Made by a program: the position numbers and the translations under genes. A stretch of DNA of 64,000 nt from Streptomyces sp. HNM0575 (lineage in GTDB: Bacteria > Actinomycetota > Actinomycetes > Streptomycetales > Streptomycetaceae), in NCBI RefSeq assembly GCF_012726265.1, contig NZ_JAASAG010000012.1, forward strand, positions 62,001-126,000, written 5' to 3'. Every line of letters begins with the position of its first letter. Within the stretch, counting starts at the first letter, position 1. A model generated the notes under the pieces. The model had not been told where the DNA came from. It did no database searches and worked only from the letters and a program-made list of their open reading frames with translations. This document shows, in pieces, positions 17,548 through 26,473 of this stretch.

Positions 17548-18477
17548 ATGGCGCGTACGACGGCCGGTGCGAAGTCCGCCGCGGCGCACGGCACTTCGGC
17601 CGCGGGGGCGACTGCGGGGGGCGCCGCGGGTGCGGGCGCGGGTACGGGTGCCGGTGCGGTCGCGGCCGGGGGTGCGGGTGCAGGTGCAGGTGCAGGTGCG
17701 GCCGAGGGTGCGGGTGCGGCCGCGGTCCGTGCCGCGATCCGCCGCGGCGACACCCGTCCCACCGCGGGCCTGGCCCCCGGTCACACGCAGGCCAACATGG
17801 TCTCCGTACCGCGCGACTGGGCCTACGACGTGCTGCTCTTCTGCCAGCGCAACCCGAAGCCCTGCCCCGTCCTCGACGTGACCGACCCCGGCGCCACCTC
17901 CACGGTCCTCGCTCCCGGTGCGGACCTGCGCACCGACCTGCCCGCGTACCGGGTCTGGGAGCACGGCGAACTCACCGGCGAGCCCGCCGAGGTCGGCGGC
18001 CTGTGGCGGGACGACCTGGTGACCTTCCTCATCGGATGCAGCTTCACCTTCGAATGGGCGCTGGCCGACGCCGGCGTTCCGCTGCGCCACATCGAGCAGG
18101 GGCGCAACGTCGCCATGTACGTGACCGACCGCGAGTGCCGTTCCGCGGGCGCCATGCGCGGGCCGACGGTCGTCTCGATGCGGCCCGTGCCGGAGGAGCT
18201 GGTGGAGACGGCGGCGCGGATCACGGGCCGTATGCCCGCTGTGCACGGAGCCCCCGTGCACAGCGGCGACCCGTCCCTGATCGGCATATCGGACCTCGGC
18301 AGGCCGGACTTCGGCGACCCCACGGACATGCACCCCGGCGACGTCCCCGTCTTCTGGGCCTGCGGCGTGACGCCCCAGGCCGCCGTGACGGCCTCCCGCC
18401 CGCCCTTCGCGATCACGCACGCGCCGGGGCGCATGCTCATCACGGACGTACGGGACGAGGAGTACCTGGTGCGCTGA
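17548..18477 (+). CDS. DUF1445 putative hydro-lyase (D-glutamate cyclase-like)
   Basis: 309 residues. The first 55 are an Ala/Gly repeat tail (GAGAG pattern) of unusual composition. The core starts near VRAAIRRGD and continues with LAPGHTQANMVSVPRDWAYD, FLIGCSFTFEWAL, RNVAMYVTDRECR, RGPTVVSMRP and WACGVTPQAAV. DUF1445/YcsI proteins are annotated as putative hydro-lyases; a mitochondrial homologue cyclises D-glutamate to 5-oxo-D-proline, and bacterial genes often neighbour 5-oxoprolinase components. No such component is visible here. An AGGGAAGGA ribosome site precedes the ATG. Confidence 0.75.
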   Translation: MARTTAGAKSAAAHGTSAAGATAGGAAGAGAGTGAGAVAAGGAGAGAGAGAAEGAGAAAVRAAIRRGDTRPTAGLAPGHTQANMVSVPRDWAYDVLLFCQRNPKPCPVLDVTDPGATSTVLAPGADLRTDLPAYRVWEHGELTGEPAEVGGLWRDDLVTFLIGCSFTFEWALADAGVPLRHIEQGRNVAMYVTDRECRSAGAMRGPTVVSMRPVPEELVETAARITGRMPAVHGAPVHSGDPSLIGISDLGRPDFGDPTDMHPGDVPVFWACGVTPQAAVTASRPPFAITHAPGRMLITDVRDEEYLVR

Positions 18478-18632
18478 GTCCGGCGCAACGCGGAAGTCCC
18501 CAGGGGACTGGACAGCGCGGTGGCCGTCGTGGCGATCTGAAGGTCCACGGGCCGAAACCCACGGGCCGAAGCTCACGGGCCGCAAAAGCGCTTGAGGCCC
18601 GCCCGCCCTCGTCGAGAAAGGCACCCGCCGTC

Positions 18633-19091
18633 ATGGAGACCCGCCCGCCGCTGCCGCCGTTCACGCTGGAGACCGCCCGTCAGAAGGTGCAGGCCGCCGA
18701 GGACGCATGGAACACGCGCGACCCGCACAAGGTGTCGCTCGCCTACTCCGAGGACTCGGTATGGCGGAACCGGGACGTCTTCGTCACCGGCCGCGCCGAG
18801 ATCGTCGACCTGCTGACCAGGAAGTGGCAGCGCGAGCTTGAGTATTCGCTCCGCAAGGACCTGTGGACCTTCGAGGGCAACCGCATCGCGGTGCGCTTCC
18901 AGTACGAGTGCCGTGACGCGCAGGGCCAGTGGTGGCGCTCGTACGGCAACGAGCTGTGGGAGTTCGACGGGCGGGGCCTGATGTCACGGCGCGAGGCCAG
19001 CATCAACGACGTGCCCATCGCCGAGTCCGACCGCCGCATCTTCGGGCCGCGCCCCGAGTCGCAGCGCGGGGCCGGCATTCCGCTGCGCTGA
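18633..19091 (+). CDS. DUF1348 nuclear-transport-factor-2-like protein
   Basis: A 152-residue single-domain protein of the SnoaL/NTF2-like fold. Characteristic words are FTLETARQKVQAAEDAWNTRDP, SVWRNRD, FLTRKWQRELEYxLRKDLW-like text, NRIAVRFQYE, YGNELWEF and MSRREASINDVPI. DUF1348 proteins are widespread, small and without firmly assigned function. A GAGAAAGG sequence lies 11 nt before the ATG. It is third in line after the MFS and DUF1445 genes, with a 155-bp gap holding three imperfect copies of ACGGGCCG but no gene. Confidence 0.75.
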   Translation: METRPPLPPFTLETARQKVQAAEDAWNTRDPHKVSLAYSEDSVWRNRDVFVTGRAEIVDLLTRKWQRELEYSLRKDLWTFEGNRIAVRFQYECRDAQGQWWRSYGNELWEFDGRGLMSRREASINDVPIAESDRRIFGPRPESQRGAGIPLR

Positions 19092-19106
19092 CCGCGCGGG
19101 CGCGGC

Positions 19107-19128
19107 GAGCCGACCCCGCGGTCGGCTC
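19107..19128. terminator. Bidirectional terminator hairpin
   Basis: GAGCCGACC and GGTCGGCTC form a 9-bp stem around a 4-nt loop between convergent DUF1348 and DUF3048 genes. Confidence 0.65.
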
Positions 19129-19165
19129 CCCGCGGGGCGCGAGAAGCGGAACACCGGCCCGGACG

Positions 19166-20275
19166 TCACGCCTCTTCGTAGACGAGCCACACGTTGCCGC
19201 GGTCGAACGGCATCCGTTCGCCGTTCGGCAGCGTGTAGGACGTGCCCGACTCCGCGGTCGGCCGCTCCCACGTCGTCTCGTACGCCTTGCCGTCGCGCAG
19301 CACCGTCGCCTTGCCGCTGCCGACCGTCTTCTCGTACGGCGTGCCGCCGTCGTCCGGCGGCATCTCGACCTTCTGCACTATCACCGTCTTGCCGCCCAGC
19401 CGCGCACCGCCGGTGCTGGTCGCGGGCTTGCCGTCGAAGGACGTGAGCCAGCGGTCCTCCTTGTCCGACCAGTCGAAGCGGGTCTCGGCCGAGCCGTAGT
19501 CGACGGAGCGCTCCTTCACGGGCTCGCCGCCCTCGGGGGCGCCGTCGGCGAAGCGGAAGCCGATGTCGCGGCTCTTGCTCGCCTCGGGGGCGGTCTTCAG
19601 CAGCTGGTCGGGGTGTACGTAGAGGTTGTGCGGCGCCTCGTTGTCGCCGCCGCGGAAGTAGGGCTCCGGGTACTTGTCGTGCGAGCGCGCGTGGAGCGTC
19701 GACTTCTCGATCAGGTCCTCGACTCCCTTGCGCGCACCCGAGTAGGAGAGCGCGGGGCGGTCGAACATCCGCAGCTGCTCGACGTTGTACGCGCGTGCGC
19801 TGCGCACCGGGCCCAGGGATTCCGGCAGTTTGCCGGAGTAGATGCCGAGCAGCCGGCTCAGCCCGCCCTCCACCTTCTCCACGACGGTGATGTCGGCGTC
19901 CTCGAGGGCGGTGTGCGGCCGGGCGTCCTTGTGGTTGTCGATCTTCACGGCGAGCACCGGCGCGGGTTCGGCGGGCAGTCCGGTGAAGGGCGAAGTGGCC
20001 TTGCGCTGCCCCGAGTCGGCGGCGGACCGCCCGGAGCCGGAGTCTGAGTCGCCGGACTTGGCGGACTTCGCGGAGTCGGCCGCCTTCGCGGAGCCGGGCG
20101 CCTCCTTCGCGGACGAGACGCTCGCCGTGCCCGCCGCGGCCAGCGCCGTCACCGCCAGCGTGGCCAGCAGGCGCGTGGCCCGGGGGTACCGCCCGGGCCG
20201 CGTGGCCCGGGGGGAGCGTATGCCTCCCTCTCCATCGCCACCGGATGACGACGAGTCGCTGCTCCTGCCCTGCAT
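19166..20275 (-). CDS. DUF3048 family exported protein
   Basis: The ATG at 20275 with GAAAGG about 9 nt upstream gives 369 residues. There is a basic N-terminus, a hydrophobic export segment (near ATRLLATLAVTALAAAG) without a lipobox Cys, a Ser/Lys/Ala-rich linker, and then the DUF3048 domain with SPFTGLPAE, AVKIDNHKDARPHT, GPVRSARA and EAPHNLYVHP. It is a paralogue of the lipoprotein at 7209-8267, sharing domain order but not the mode of anchoring. Function unknown for the family. Confidence 0.85.
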   Translation of the reverse strand: MQGRSSDSSSSGGDGEGGIRSPRATRPGRYPRATRLLATLAVTALAAAGTASVSSAKEAPGSAKAADSAKSAKSGDSDSGSGRSAADSGQRKATSPFTGLPAEPAPVLAVKIDNHKDARPHTALEDADITVVEKVEGGLSRLLGIYSGKLPESLGPVRSARAYNVEQLRMFDRPALSYSGARKGVEDLIEKSTLHARSHDKYPEPYFRGGDNEAPHNLYVHPDQLLKTAPEASKSRDIGFRFADGAPEGGEPVKERSVDYGSAETRFDWSDKEDRWLTSFDGKPATSTGGARLGGKTVIVQKVEMPPDDGGTPYEKTVGSGKATVLRDGKAYETTWERPTAESGTSYTLPNGERMPFDRGNVWLVYEEA

Positions 20276-20362
20276 GTCAACTGCCTTTCGTCGTGGGGGG
20301 TTTCGTAGGGCAGCCACCTCATCTCCGCCGTGCCGCGCCGTCAATACCGCGCGTGACTCTTT

Positions 20363-20433
20363 CCGTACCGGGGGCCGCCTCCGTACCCGGGGCGGCTTCC
20401 GTACCCGAGCCGCCTCCGTGCCCGGGGCCGCGC
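20363..20433. repeat. 18-bp imperfect tandem repeats, four copies
   Basis: Four units related to CCGTACCCGGGGCCGCCT lie in the 216-bp gap between the methyltransferase stop and the DUF3048 start. No gene is seen there. Confidence 0.65.
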
Positions 20434-20491
20434 CGCCGCGGCCCGGGCGGGCCGGGGCCCCGCCCGGTGGAGGCGCACGCGGCGGCTCGCG

Positions 20492-21298
20492 TCAGCTCTC
20501 GGCGGGCACCGGCGAGTCCGCAAGGGAGATCCGGAGCTTGGACTGGCCGTGCGGCAGCTTCTCCCAGTCGTCCATGAAGCGGGCGCTGAGGCCGTGCTTC
20601 TCCGCGAGCGCGACGAGGGTCTCCGTGCGGTAGTAGAAGTCCTCGCGCAGCACCTGGTGTTCGGCGCCTTCCGTACGGTCGAAGGTGAAGTCGAAGAAGC
20701 CGCCGGGCGCCAGGATCCGGCCCACGTGGGCGAGGCATTCGTCGATGACGGGGATCGGCGAGTGGGAGAAGACGCTGTGCGCGTGTACGACGTCGAAGTG
20801 CCCGCTGGGCAGGAAGTCCAGGCGCAGGTCGCGCGTGATCGTCAAGTGCGGGAGCTTGTCCTGGAGTTCGTACTGCGTGACGGTCTTCTTGGCCGAGATG
20901 AGGATGTCGGGGGAGATGTCGATGCCGTAGTAGTTGCCGGGGTCGAGGTACTGGATGAACCGCCAGCCCGCGCGCAGATTGCCGCAACCGATGTCGAGCA
21001 TGCGGTGCTCCGGCCGCAGCCCGTGCTCCTTGAGGAAGTCGAACTGCATCTGCCCCAGCGCCAGCCACCGGTCGTGACTGCGGCTGCCGACGGCCGCCTC
21101 GGGGTTGTTCGCGGTGTCGGAGGCCATCACCGCCCGGTAGTAGTCGACGTGGTCCGGGTGCTTGAAGCGCAGCCAGCGGTCGCGCGCCGCACGGCGCACA
21201 TACGGGGTGACGCGCGCCGGGTTCCGCAGCGCGTAGGAGACCTTGTGCGAGAGCCGCGAACGGTTGGCGGCGAGCGAGCGCGGGGTCTTCTTGGGCAT
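20492..21298 (-). CDS. Class I SAM-dependent methyltransferase
   Basis: The ATG at 21298 is preceded by GAGGAG at 8 nt; 268 residues. The N-terminal 80 residues are basic, then comes a Rossmann methyltransferase domain with motif I, MLDIGCGNLRAG, an acidic residue in YYGIDISP, HFDVVHAHSVFSH and LAPGGFFDFTFD. The acceptor is unknown. Relatives often sit in polysaccharide or secondary-metabolite loci, but neighbours here give no lead. A 16-bp perfect palindrome lies about 90 bp upstream. Confidence 0.8.
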   Translation of the reverse strand: MPKKTPRSLAANRSRLSHKVSYALRNPARVTPYVRRAARDRWLRFKHPDHVDYYRAVMASDTANNPEAAVGSRSHDRWLALGQMQFDFLKEHGLRPEHRMLDIGCGNLRAGWRFIQYLDPGNYYGIDISPDILISAKKTVTQYELQDKLPHLTITRDLRLDFLPSGHFDVVHAHSVFSHSPIPVIDECLAHVGRILAPGGFFDFTFDRTEGAEHQVLREDFYYRTETLVALAEKHGLSARFMDDWEKLPHGQSKLRISLADSPVPAES

Positions 21299-21385
21299 GG
21301 CGATGTACTCCTCGGTCGTTCCTGTGTCGGTGTCGTCCCGACGGCGCGTCGGCACTTGCCGAAACGAATGACCCGCCATGTCGGA

Positions 21386-21401
21386 CACGTTCCGGAACGT
21401 G
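21386..21401. promoter_or_regulatory. 16-bp perfect palindrome upstream of methyltransferase
   Basis: CACGTTCCGGAACGTG is fully symmetric and lies 88 bp upstream of the methyltransferase start, in the gap before the response regulator gene. Operator function is inferred from symmetry and location. Confidence 0.4.
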
Positions 21402-21560
21402 CGGTCACGGAGTCGTCGAGTACGACGCCGGGCACGACGGCATGGCGGTGCCGTGCGGGAAGCGGGATCTGCTGATGTGCGGCCGTACGCCCGGGAGTTC
21501 GGGCGGCCGGGTGCCGTGCGCCGTGGGCGCCCCGGGTCGGGCGCCGTGGGTGCCGGTGGA

Positions 21561-22412
21561 TCAGGCGCCGGGCGTGCGTCTGTCCCTGCGCGGGCCGGGC
21601 AGGGGGACGCGCTCCACGCCGGGATCCACAGCGGGATCCACAGCGGGACCCGTGCCGGGACCCGTGCCGGGCCCGGTGCCGGGGTCGGCTCCCGGGCGCG
21701 CTCCCGGCTCTGCTCCGGGGACGGACTCCGCGCCGGGCACCGCGACGACGCCGCTCTCGTACGCGAAGACCGCGGCCTGCGTGCGGTCGCGCAGCGCCAG
21801 CTTGTCGAGGATGCGGCTGACGTGAGTCTTCACGGTCGACTCCGCGACGAAGATGTGCTCGCCGATCTCGGCGTTCGACAGCCCCTGTGCGACGAGGGCC
21901 AGCACCTCCGTCTCCCTTCCGGTGAGTTCGGCGACGCGCTCTCTCAACGGGGCGCGTGGCGCCGTGCGTTCGGCGGGCAGTCGGCTGAACTCGGCGATCA
22001 GCCGGCGCGTGACCGTGGGCGCGAGGAGGGCGTCTCCGCCCGCGACGACCCTGATGCCCTCCGCGAGCCGCCGCGCCGGGGCGTCCTTGAGCAGGAAGCC
22101 GCTCGCTCCCGCGCGCAGCGCCTGGTAGACGTACTCGTCCAGGTCGTAAGTCGTCAGTATCAGCACCTTCGTTCCTGGGAAGCGGGCGACGATCTCGCGG
22201 GTCGCCTCCAGGCCGTTCATCACGGGCATCCGCACGTCGAGCAGCGCGACGTCGGGGCGTAGCGCCGCGGTCTTCTCCACCGCGTCGCGGCCGTCGACGG
22301 CCTCCCCGGCGACCTCGATGCCGGGCCGGCTGCCGAGCAGCACGGAGAAGCCCTCGCGGACCATCTCCTGGTCGTCGGCGATCAGTACGCGGATCACGGG
22401 CTCGTCAGCCAT
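21561..22412 (-). CDS. NarL/LuxR-family response regulator with repetitive C-terminal tail
   Basis: 283 residues from the ATG at 22412. The receiver domain has IADDQEMVREG, the phospho-acceptor Asp in VALLDVRMPVMNG, and the conserved Thr and Lys in ILTTYD and FLLKDAP. The LuxR helix-turn-helix follows with LTGRETEVLALVAQGLSNAEI and STVKTHVSRILDKL. After the HTH there is an unusual 50-60 residue tail of Pro-Gly-Ala/Thr-Glu/Asp repeats from 12-15-bp DNA repeats. The start overlaps the histidine kinase stop by 8 bp, so the two are co-translated. Confidence 0.9.
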   Translation of the reverse strand: MADEPVIRVLIADDQEMVREGFSVLLGSRPGIEVAGEAVDGRDAVEKTAALRPDVALLDVRMPVMNGLEATREIVARFPGTKVLILTTYDLDEYVYQALRAGASGFLLKDAPARRLAEGIRVVAGGDALLAPTVTRRLIAEFSRLPAERTAPRAPLRERVAELTGRETEVLALVAQGLSNAEIGEHIFVAESTVKTHVSRILDKLALRDRTQAAVFAYESGVVAVPGAESVPGAEPGARPGADPGTGPGTGPGTGPAVDPAVDPGVERVPLPGPRRDRRTPGA

Positions 22413-23955
22413 CGCGGGCCTCCGCGTTCGCCGTAGGGCCCGCACCGACACGGCCCGCACCGGCAGGGCCCTCACCGGCAGGGCCCGCCGGCGATGCGTG
22501 CGGCAGGAATCCCCTCACCTCGAAACCACCCTCCTCGGTCGGCCCCGCGTGCAGTCGCCCGTCCAGCATCGCAACACGCTCCCGCATCCCGGTCAGCCCG
22601 TGCCCCGCCCCGGGTGAGGGCGGTGCGGCGTGCGCGGAGGGGCCGTTGACGACGCGCAGGCCCAATCCGCCCTGACCGTAGGCGAGTTCGACGCGTACGG
22701 CCGCGCGCGGAGCGTGCCGCAGGGCGTTGCTCAGCGCCTCCTGCACGATGCGGTACGCCGACAGCTCTACGCCGAGCGGCAGTTCGCGCACCTCGCCGGT
22801 CACGGCCTTCCGCACCGGCGATCCGACGGCACGTACGCCCGCGATCAGCGCGTCCAGGTCGGCCAGCGTCGGCTGCGGGGCCTCCACCGCCCCGGCTGCC
22901 GCTCCCTCGGTTCCGGCGGGCCCGTCGCCGTGGCCGCCGGCCGGCTCCCCCGACTCCCCCGGTTCCGGCGGTTTTGGCGGCTCCGCCCGTACGACGCCGA
23001 GCACCCGGCGCAGCTCCGCGAGCGCGGCGACGGCGTTCTCCCGTACGTCCGCGAAGGCCTTCTCCAACTCGGGCGGCGGGTCCTGCACCCGGTACGGCGC
23101 GGCCTCGGCCTGGATCGCGACGACCGACATGTGATGTGCGACTACGTCGTGCAACTCCCGTGCGATGACGGCGCGTTCCTCCAGGAGCATGCGCCGGGAG
23201 CGTTCCACCCCGGTCGCGGCGGCGTGCGCGGCGGCCTCGGCGCGCGCCTCCCGCAGCCCCGTCACGACGAGGGCGGTCAGCGGCATGGGGGCCGTGAACA
23301 GCGTCATCGCCCAAGTGCCCACCGCGAACGGCCCGTTGCCCACCGCGGCGAGCACCGCGATACAGCCCCACAGGCAGACCACGGCCCGCAGCCTCAGCCG
23401 TACGGCGACGATCAGCATCACCGCGGCGAGCGCCACGAAGCCCGCCGTCGCCCACGGCCGCCCCTGCGAGTCGTAGAACAGCAGATTCGGCCACGCCTCG
23501 ACGTCGGCGAACGGGAACGGGCCCGCCAGACCGCCCGGTTGGAAGACGCTGAGCCACACCGCCGCCACCAGCAGCCAGCCCGCCGGCACGGGCCACGAGA
23601 TCACCAGCAGCAGCGAGGCCGCCACGAAGCCGCCGCCCAGCAGCTTGTCGGCGTCCGCGACCTCCGACTCGTACTGGAGCGCCACCAGCGCCAGGACCAG
23701 TGCGAGCACCGCCGCGTGCGGCGTCCAGCGCAGCGCGCGTGCGACCGCGTGCGGCAGTGCGTCCCGGACCCGCGCCGGAAGCGGCAGCCGGGCCGGCGGC
23801 GGCAGGGGGCGCGGCGTGAGGGCGTCCCGCAGGAGGTCGTCGCAGAGGCCGCGTACGAGGCCGCGTACGAGGCGGCTCGCGGAACCGCGCACGGAGCCGT
23901 GTACGGAGCCGTGCACCGGATCGCGTACGTCGCCGCGGGATCGCTGAACGGACAT
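22405..23955 (-). CDS. NarL-type sensor histidine kinase
   Basis: 516 residues from the ATG at 23955. A repetitive basic N-terminus (Val-His-Gly-Ser and Val-Arg-Gly repeats) precedes several hydrophobic segments (about residues 75-230). The HisKA_3 box EERAVIARELHDVVAHHMSV holds the phospho-acceptor His. The ATPase domain has IVQEALSNALRHA and a GHGLTGMRERV glycine box. It should autophosphorylate and pass phosphate to the downstream regulator. The stimulus is not apparent. No strong ribosome site is seen; the open frame extends farther upstream with poor composition. Confidence 0.85.
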   Translation of the reverse strand: MSVQRSRGDVRDPVHGSVHGSVRGSASRLVRGLVRGLCDDLLRDALTPRPLPPPARLPLPARVRDALPHAVARALRWTPHAAVLALVLALVALQYESEVADADKLLGGGFVAASLLLVISWPVPAGWLLVAAVWLSVFQPGGLAGPFPFADVEAWPNLLFYDSQGRPWATAGFVALAAVMLIVAVRLRLRAVVCLWGCIAVLAAVGNGPFAVGTWAMTLFTAPMPLTALVVTGLREARAEAAAHAAATGVERSRRMLLEERAVIARELHDVVAHHMSVVAIQAEAAPYRVQDPPPELEKAFADVRENAVAALAELRRVLGVVRAEPPKPPEPGESGEPAGGHGDGPAGTEGAAAGAVEAPQPTLADLDALIAGVRAVGSPVRKAVTGEVRELPLGVELSAYRIVQEALSNALRHAPRAAVRVELAYGQGGLGLRVVNGPSAHAAPPSPGAGHGLTGMRERVAMLDGRLHAGPTEEGGFEVRGFLPHASPAGPAGEGPAGAGRVGAGPTANAEARDG

Positions 23956-24220
23956 GGCAGCGACGATATGAGGGCGGACGGCCGGGAGCATCCGCCGCAG
24001 GTCGCATCGGTTCGCGTCCGTCTCAGGGACTACGCGGAAACGCCAGAAGGACTTAAGGTCCACGTCAGGGGACCGGCCCGGCCGGAACCCCGTATCCGGA
24101 TCGCGGAATCGCCATACGCGACCGCCGGGCCCGGCCCGGCCGGCCCGCCGCCGGACCGGCTGCCACGGCACCGGCCATGGCGTGCCCGCGATCCCGTACC
24201 GCAAGACGAAAGGAACGACC

Positions 24221-25165
24221 GTGCGCGTCGCCGTCCTCGACGACTACCAGCAGGCCGCCCACCACTTCGCCGACTGGCAGAGCCTGGACGGCGAAGTCAC
24301 CTTCCTGCACGAGCACATCGGCGACACCGACGCCCTCGCCGAGTCCCTGCGCGGCTACGACGTCGTCGTCGCCATGCGCGAACGCACCCCCTTCACCGCG
24401 GAGCGCTTCGAGCGCCTCCCCGATCTGCGCCTCCTGGTGACGACCGGCATGGCCAACGCGTCGATCGACGTCGCCGCCGCCGAACGCCACGGCGTGACCG
24501 TCTGCGGCACCCAGAGCCCCGCCAGCGCGACGCCCGAACTCACCTGGGGCCTGATCCTTTCGCTGCTGCGCCACATCCCCGCCGAGTCCACCGGTGTGCG
24601 CGAGGGCCAGTGGCAGCACTCGATAGGCGGCGACCTGTACGGACGGACCCTGGGGATCGTCGGCCTCGGGCGGCTCGGTTCGCGGGTCGCCGCCGTCGGC
24701 CGGGCCTTCGGGATGCGCGTGCTCGCGTGGAGCAGCAACCTCGAACCGTCCACCGCCCGCGAGCGCGGCGCCGAGCCGGTCAACAAGCAGACGCTCTTCT
24801 CCGAGTCCGACATCGTGACCGTCCACTACAAGCTCAGCGAGCGCAGCACGGGCCTCGTCGGCCGCGAGGAGCTGTCGTGGATGAAGCCCACCGCGTACAT
24901 CGTCAACACCTCGCGCGGGCCGCTGATCGACACCGACGCCCTCGTCGACGCGCTCATCGAGGGCCGCATCGCGGGCGCGGGCCTGGACGTCTACGACGTC
25001 GAGCCCCTGCCCGCCGACGACCCGCTGCGCACCGCGCCGCGCACGGTGCTGACGCCGCACATCGGATACGTGACCGAGGAGACCTACCGGATCTTCTACG
25101 GGGAGGCACTGGAGGACATCGTGGCGTGGGCGGAAGGGAAGCCGGTGCGCACGCTCACGACGTGA
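24221..25165 (+). CDS. D-2-hydroxyacid dehydrogenase family protein
   Basis: The GTG at 24221 with GAAAGGA 6 nt upstream gives 314 residues. The NAD-binding motif is GIVGLGRLGSRVA. The catalytic Arg is in NTSRGPLID, the Glu in LDVYDVEP and the His in LTPHIGYVT. The family interconverts 2-keto acids and D-2-hydroxy acids; close relatives are annotated as D-3-phosphoglycerate dehydrogenase-like, but without the SerA regulatory domain. Transcribed alone. The gap after it has two copies of an 18-bp GAGGTGCCGCGAGGCGGG-like repeat. Confidence 0.85.
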   Translation: MRVAVLDDYQQAAHHFADWQSLDGEVTFLHEHIGDTDALAESLRGYDVVVAMRERTPFTAERFERLPDLRLLVTTGMANASIDVAAAERHGVTVCGTQSPASATPELTWGLILSLLRHIPAESTGVREGQWQHSIGGDLYGRTLGIVGLGRLGSRVAAVGRAFGMRVLAWSSNLEPSTARERGAEPVNKQTLFSESDIVTVHYKLSERSTGLVGREELSWMKPTAYIVNTSRGPLIDTDALVDALIEGRIAGAGLDVYDVEPLPADDPLRTAPRTVLTPHIGYVTEETYRIFYGEALEDIVAWAEGKPVRTLTT

Positions 25166-25389
25166 CGCGAGGTGCCGCGAGGCGGGTGACGTGAGGTGCC
25201 GCGAGGCGGGGGCAGCACTCGCCCCTCCGACTCGGCCCGGCCGCGGCCTCCGCTCCCGCACCCCTCCGGCCCGGCCCGGCCTCCGCCTCCGCTTCTGCCT
25301 CTGCCCGCACCCGCACCCCTCCGGCGCGCGTGCCGCACCGCCCGGTGCGACCCTGGCGTGGAGGGACACCCGAGCGAAGGGACCGCGGA

Positions 25390-26334
25390 ATGACGAAGCG
25401 TGTGGTGGCGGAGTCCTACGGCGGGCCGGAAGCGCTATCGCTGATCGAGTCCGACCTCCCCGCTCCCGGCCCGGGCGAGGTCACGCTGCGCACCATGGCC
25501 GCCGGCGTCAACCCGATGGATTACAAGCTCTACAGCGGCGGCATGGGCAAGGACCCGGCGGCGCTGCCGATGCCGGTGGGGCTGGAGCTCTCCGGCGTGG
25601 TGACCGCCGTCGGCCGCGACGCCGAGGGCCCGGCGGGACCGCTCTCCCCCGGCGACGAGGTGATGGCCTACCCGGCCCCGGGCGCGTACGCGACGGAGCT
25701 GAACGTTCCCGCGTCGAGCGTCGTGCCGAAGCCCGCCGAACTGTCCTGGGAGGCCGCCGCCGGGCTGCTGCTCGCGGGGGCGACCGCGGTGCACGCGCTC
25801 ACCGTCGTCGACCCGGCCGAGGGCAGGACGGTGCTGATCCACGGGGCGTCGGGCGGCGTCGGCCTGCTCGCCGTGCAGATCGCGGTCGCCTCGGGCGCGA
25901 GGGTCATCGGGACCGCGGGCGAGCGGCACCTGGAGTCGGTCGAGCGTTACGGCGCGACCGCGCTGCCGTACGGCGACGGGCTGCTGGAGCGCGTACGAGA
26001 GGCGGCGCCGGGAGGCGTGGACGCCGTCGTCGACACCTCGGGCACCCGTGAGGCGATCGACACCTCGCTGGAACTGGTCCCCGACCCCGGACGCATCGTC
26101 TCCATCATCGCCTTCGACCGGGGCGACACCGGCATCAAGCTGATCGGCGGCGCCCCCAACGCCGACCCGGGCACGCAGATCAGGGCCGACGCGTGGCGCA
26201 CGCTCGTAAAGCTCGCGCGCCAGGGCGAACTCGAGGTCGTCGTCGCCCGCACGTTCTCACTGGCGGACGCCGGCGCGGCCCACCGCTTCCTCGCGGAGGG
26301 CCACCCCGGCGGCAAGGTCGTGCTGCTGCCCTGA
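25390..26334 (+). CDS. NADP-dependent quinone oxidoreductase-like MDR protein
   Basis: The ATG at 25390 has AAGGGA 7 nt upstream; 314 residues. A zinc-free medium-chain dehydrogenase/reductase of the quinone oxidoreductase group: GroES-like N-terminus (GVNPMDYKLYSG), the AAGLLLAGATAVHAL motif, and the NADP-binding HGASGGVGLLAVQIA. No Cys ligands of structural or catalytic zinc are seen. It likely reduces quinones or enones with NADPH. A 139-bp gap with repeated GTCCGGCATCC words separates it from a convergent hydrolase. Confidence 0.85.
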   Translation: MTKRVVAESYGGPEALSLIESDLPAPGPGEVTLRTMAAGVNPMDYKLYSGGMGKDPAALPMPVGLELSGVVTAVGRDAEGPAGPLSPGDEVMAYPAPGAYATELNVPASSVVPKPAELSWEAAAGLLLAGATAVHALTVVDPAEGRTVLIHGASGGVGLLAVQIAVASGARVIGTAGERHLESVERYGATALPYGDGLLERVREAAPGGVDAVVDTSGTREAIDTSLELVPDPGRIVSIIAFDRGDTGIKLIGGAPNADPGTQIRADAWRTLVKLARQGELEVVVARTFSLADAGAAHRFLAEGHPGGKVVLLP

Positions 26335-26473
26335 CGCGGCACCCCGTCCGGCACGTGTCCGGCATCCGCCCGGGCATCTGTCCGCCACGCGTCCTGCATC
26401 CGTCCGGCATCCGTCCGGCCGAGGCGGGCTCAGTTCCGGTCCGGGACCTGAGCCCGGCCCGTCCGGCGCACGC

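Noticed and set aside
22630..25194. Very long plus-strand frame opposite the histidine kinase
   Set aside because: It is a shadow of the kinase and of the 2-hydroxyacid dehydrogenase in another frame, with no recognisable domain.
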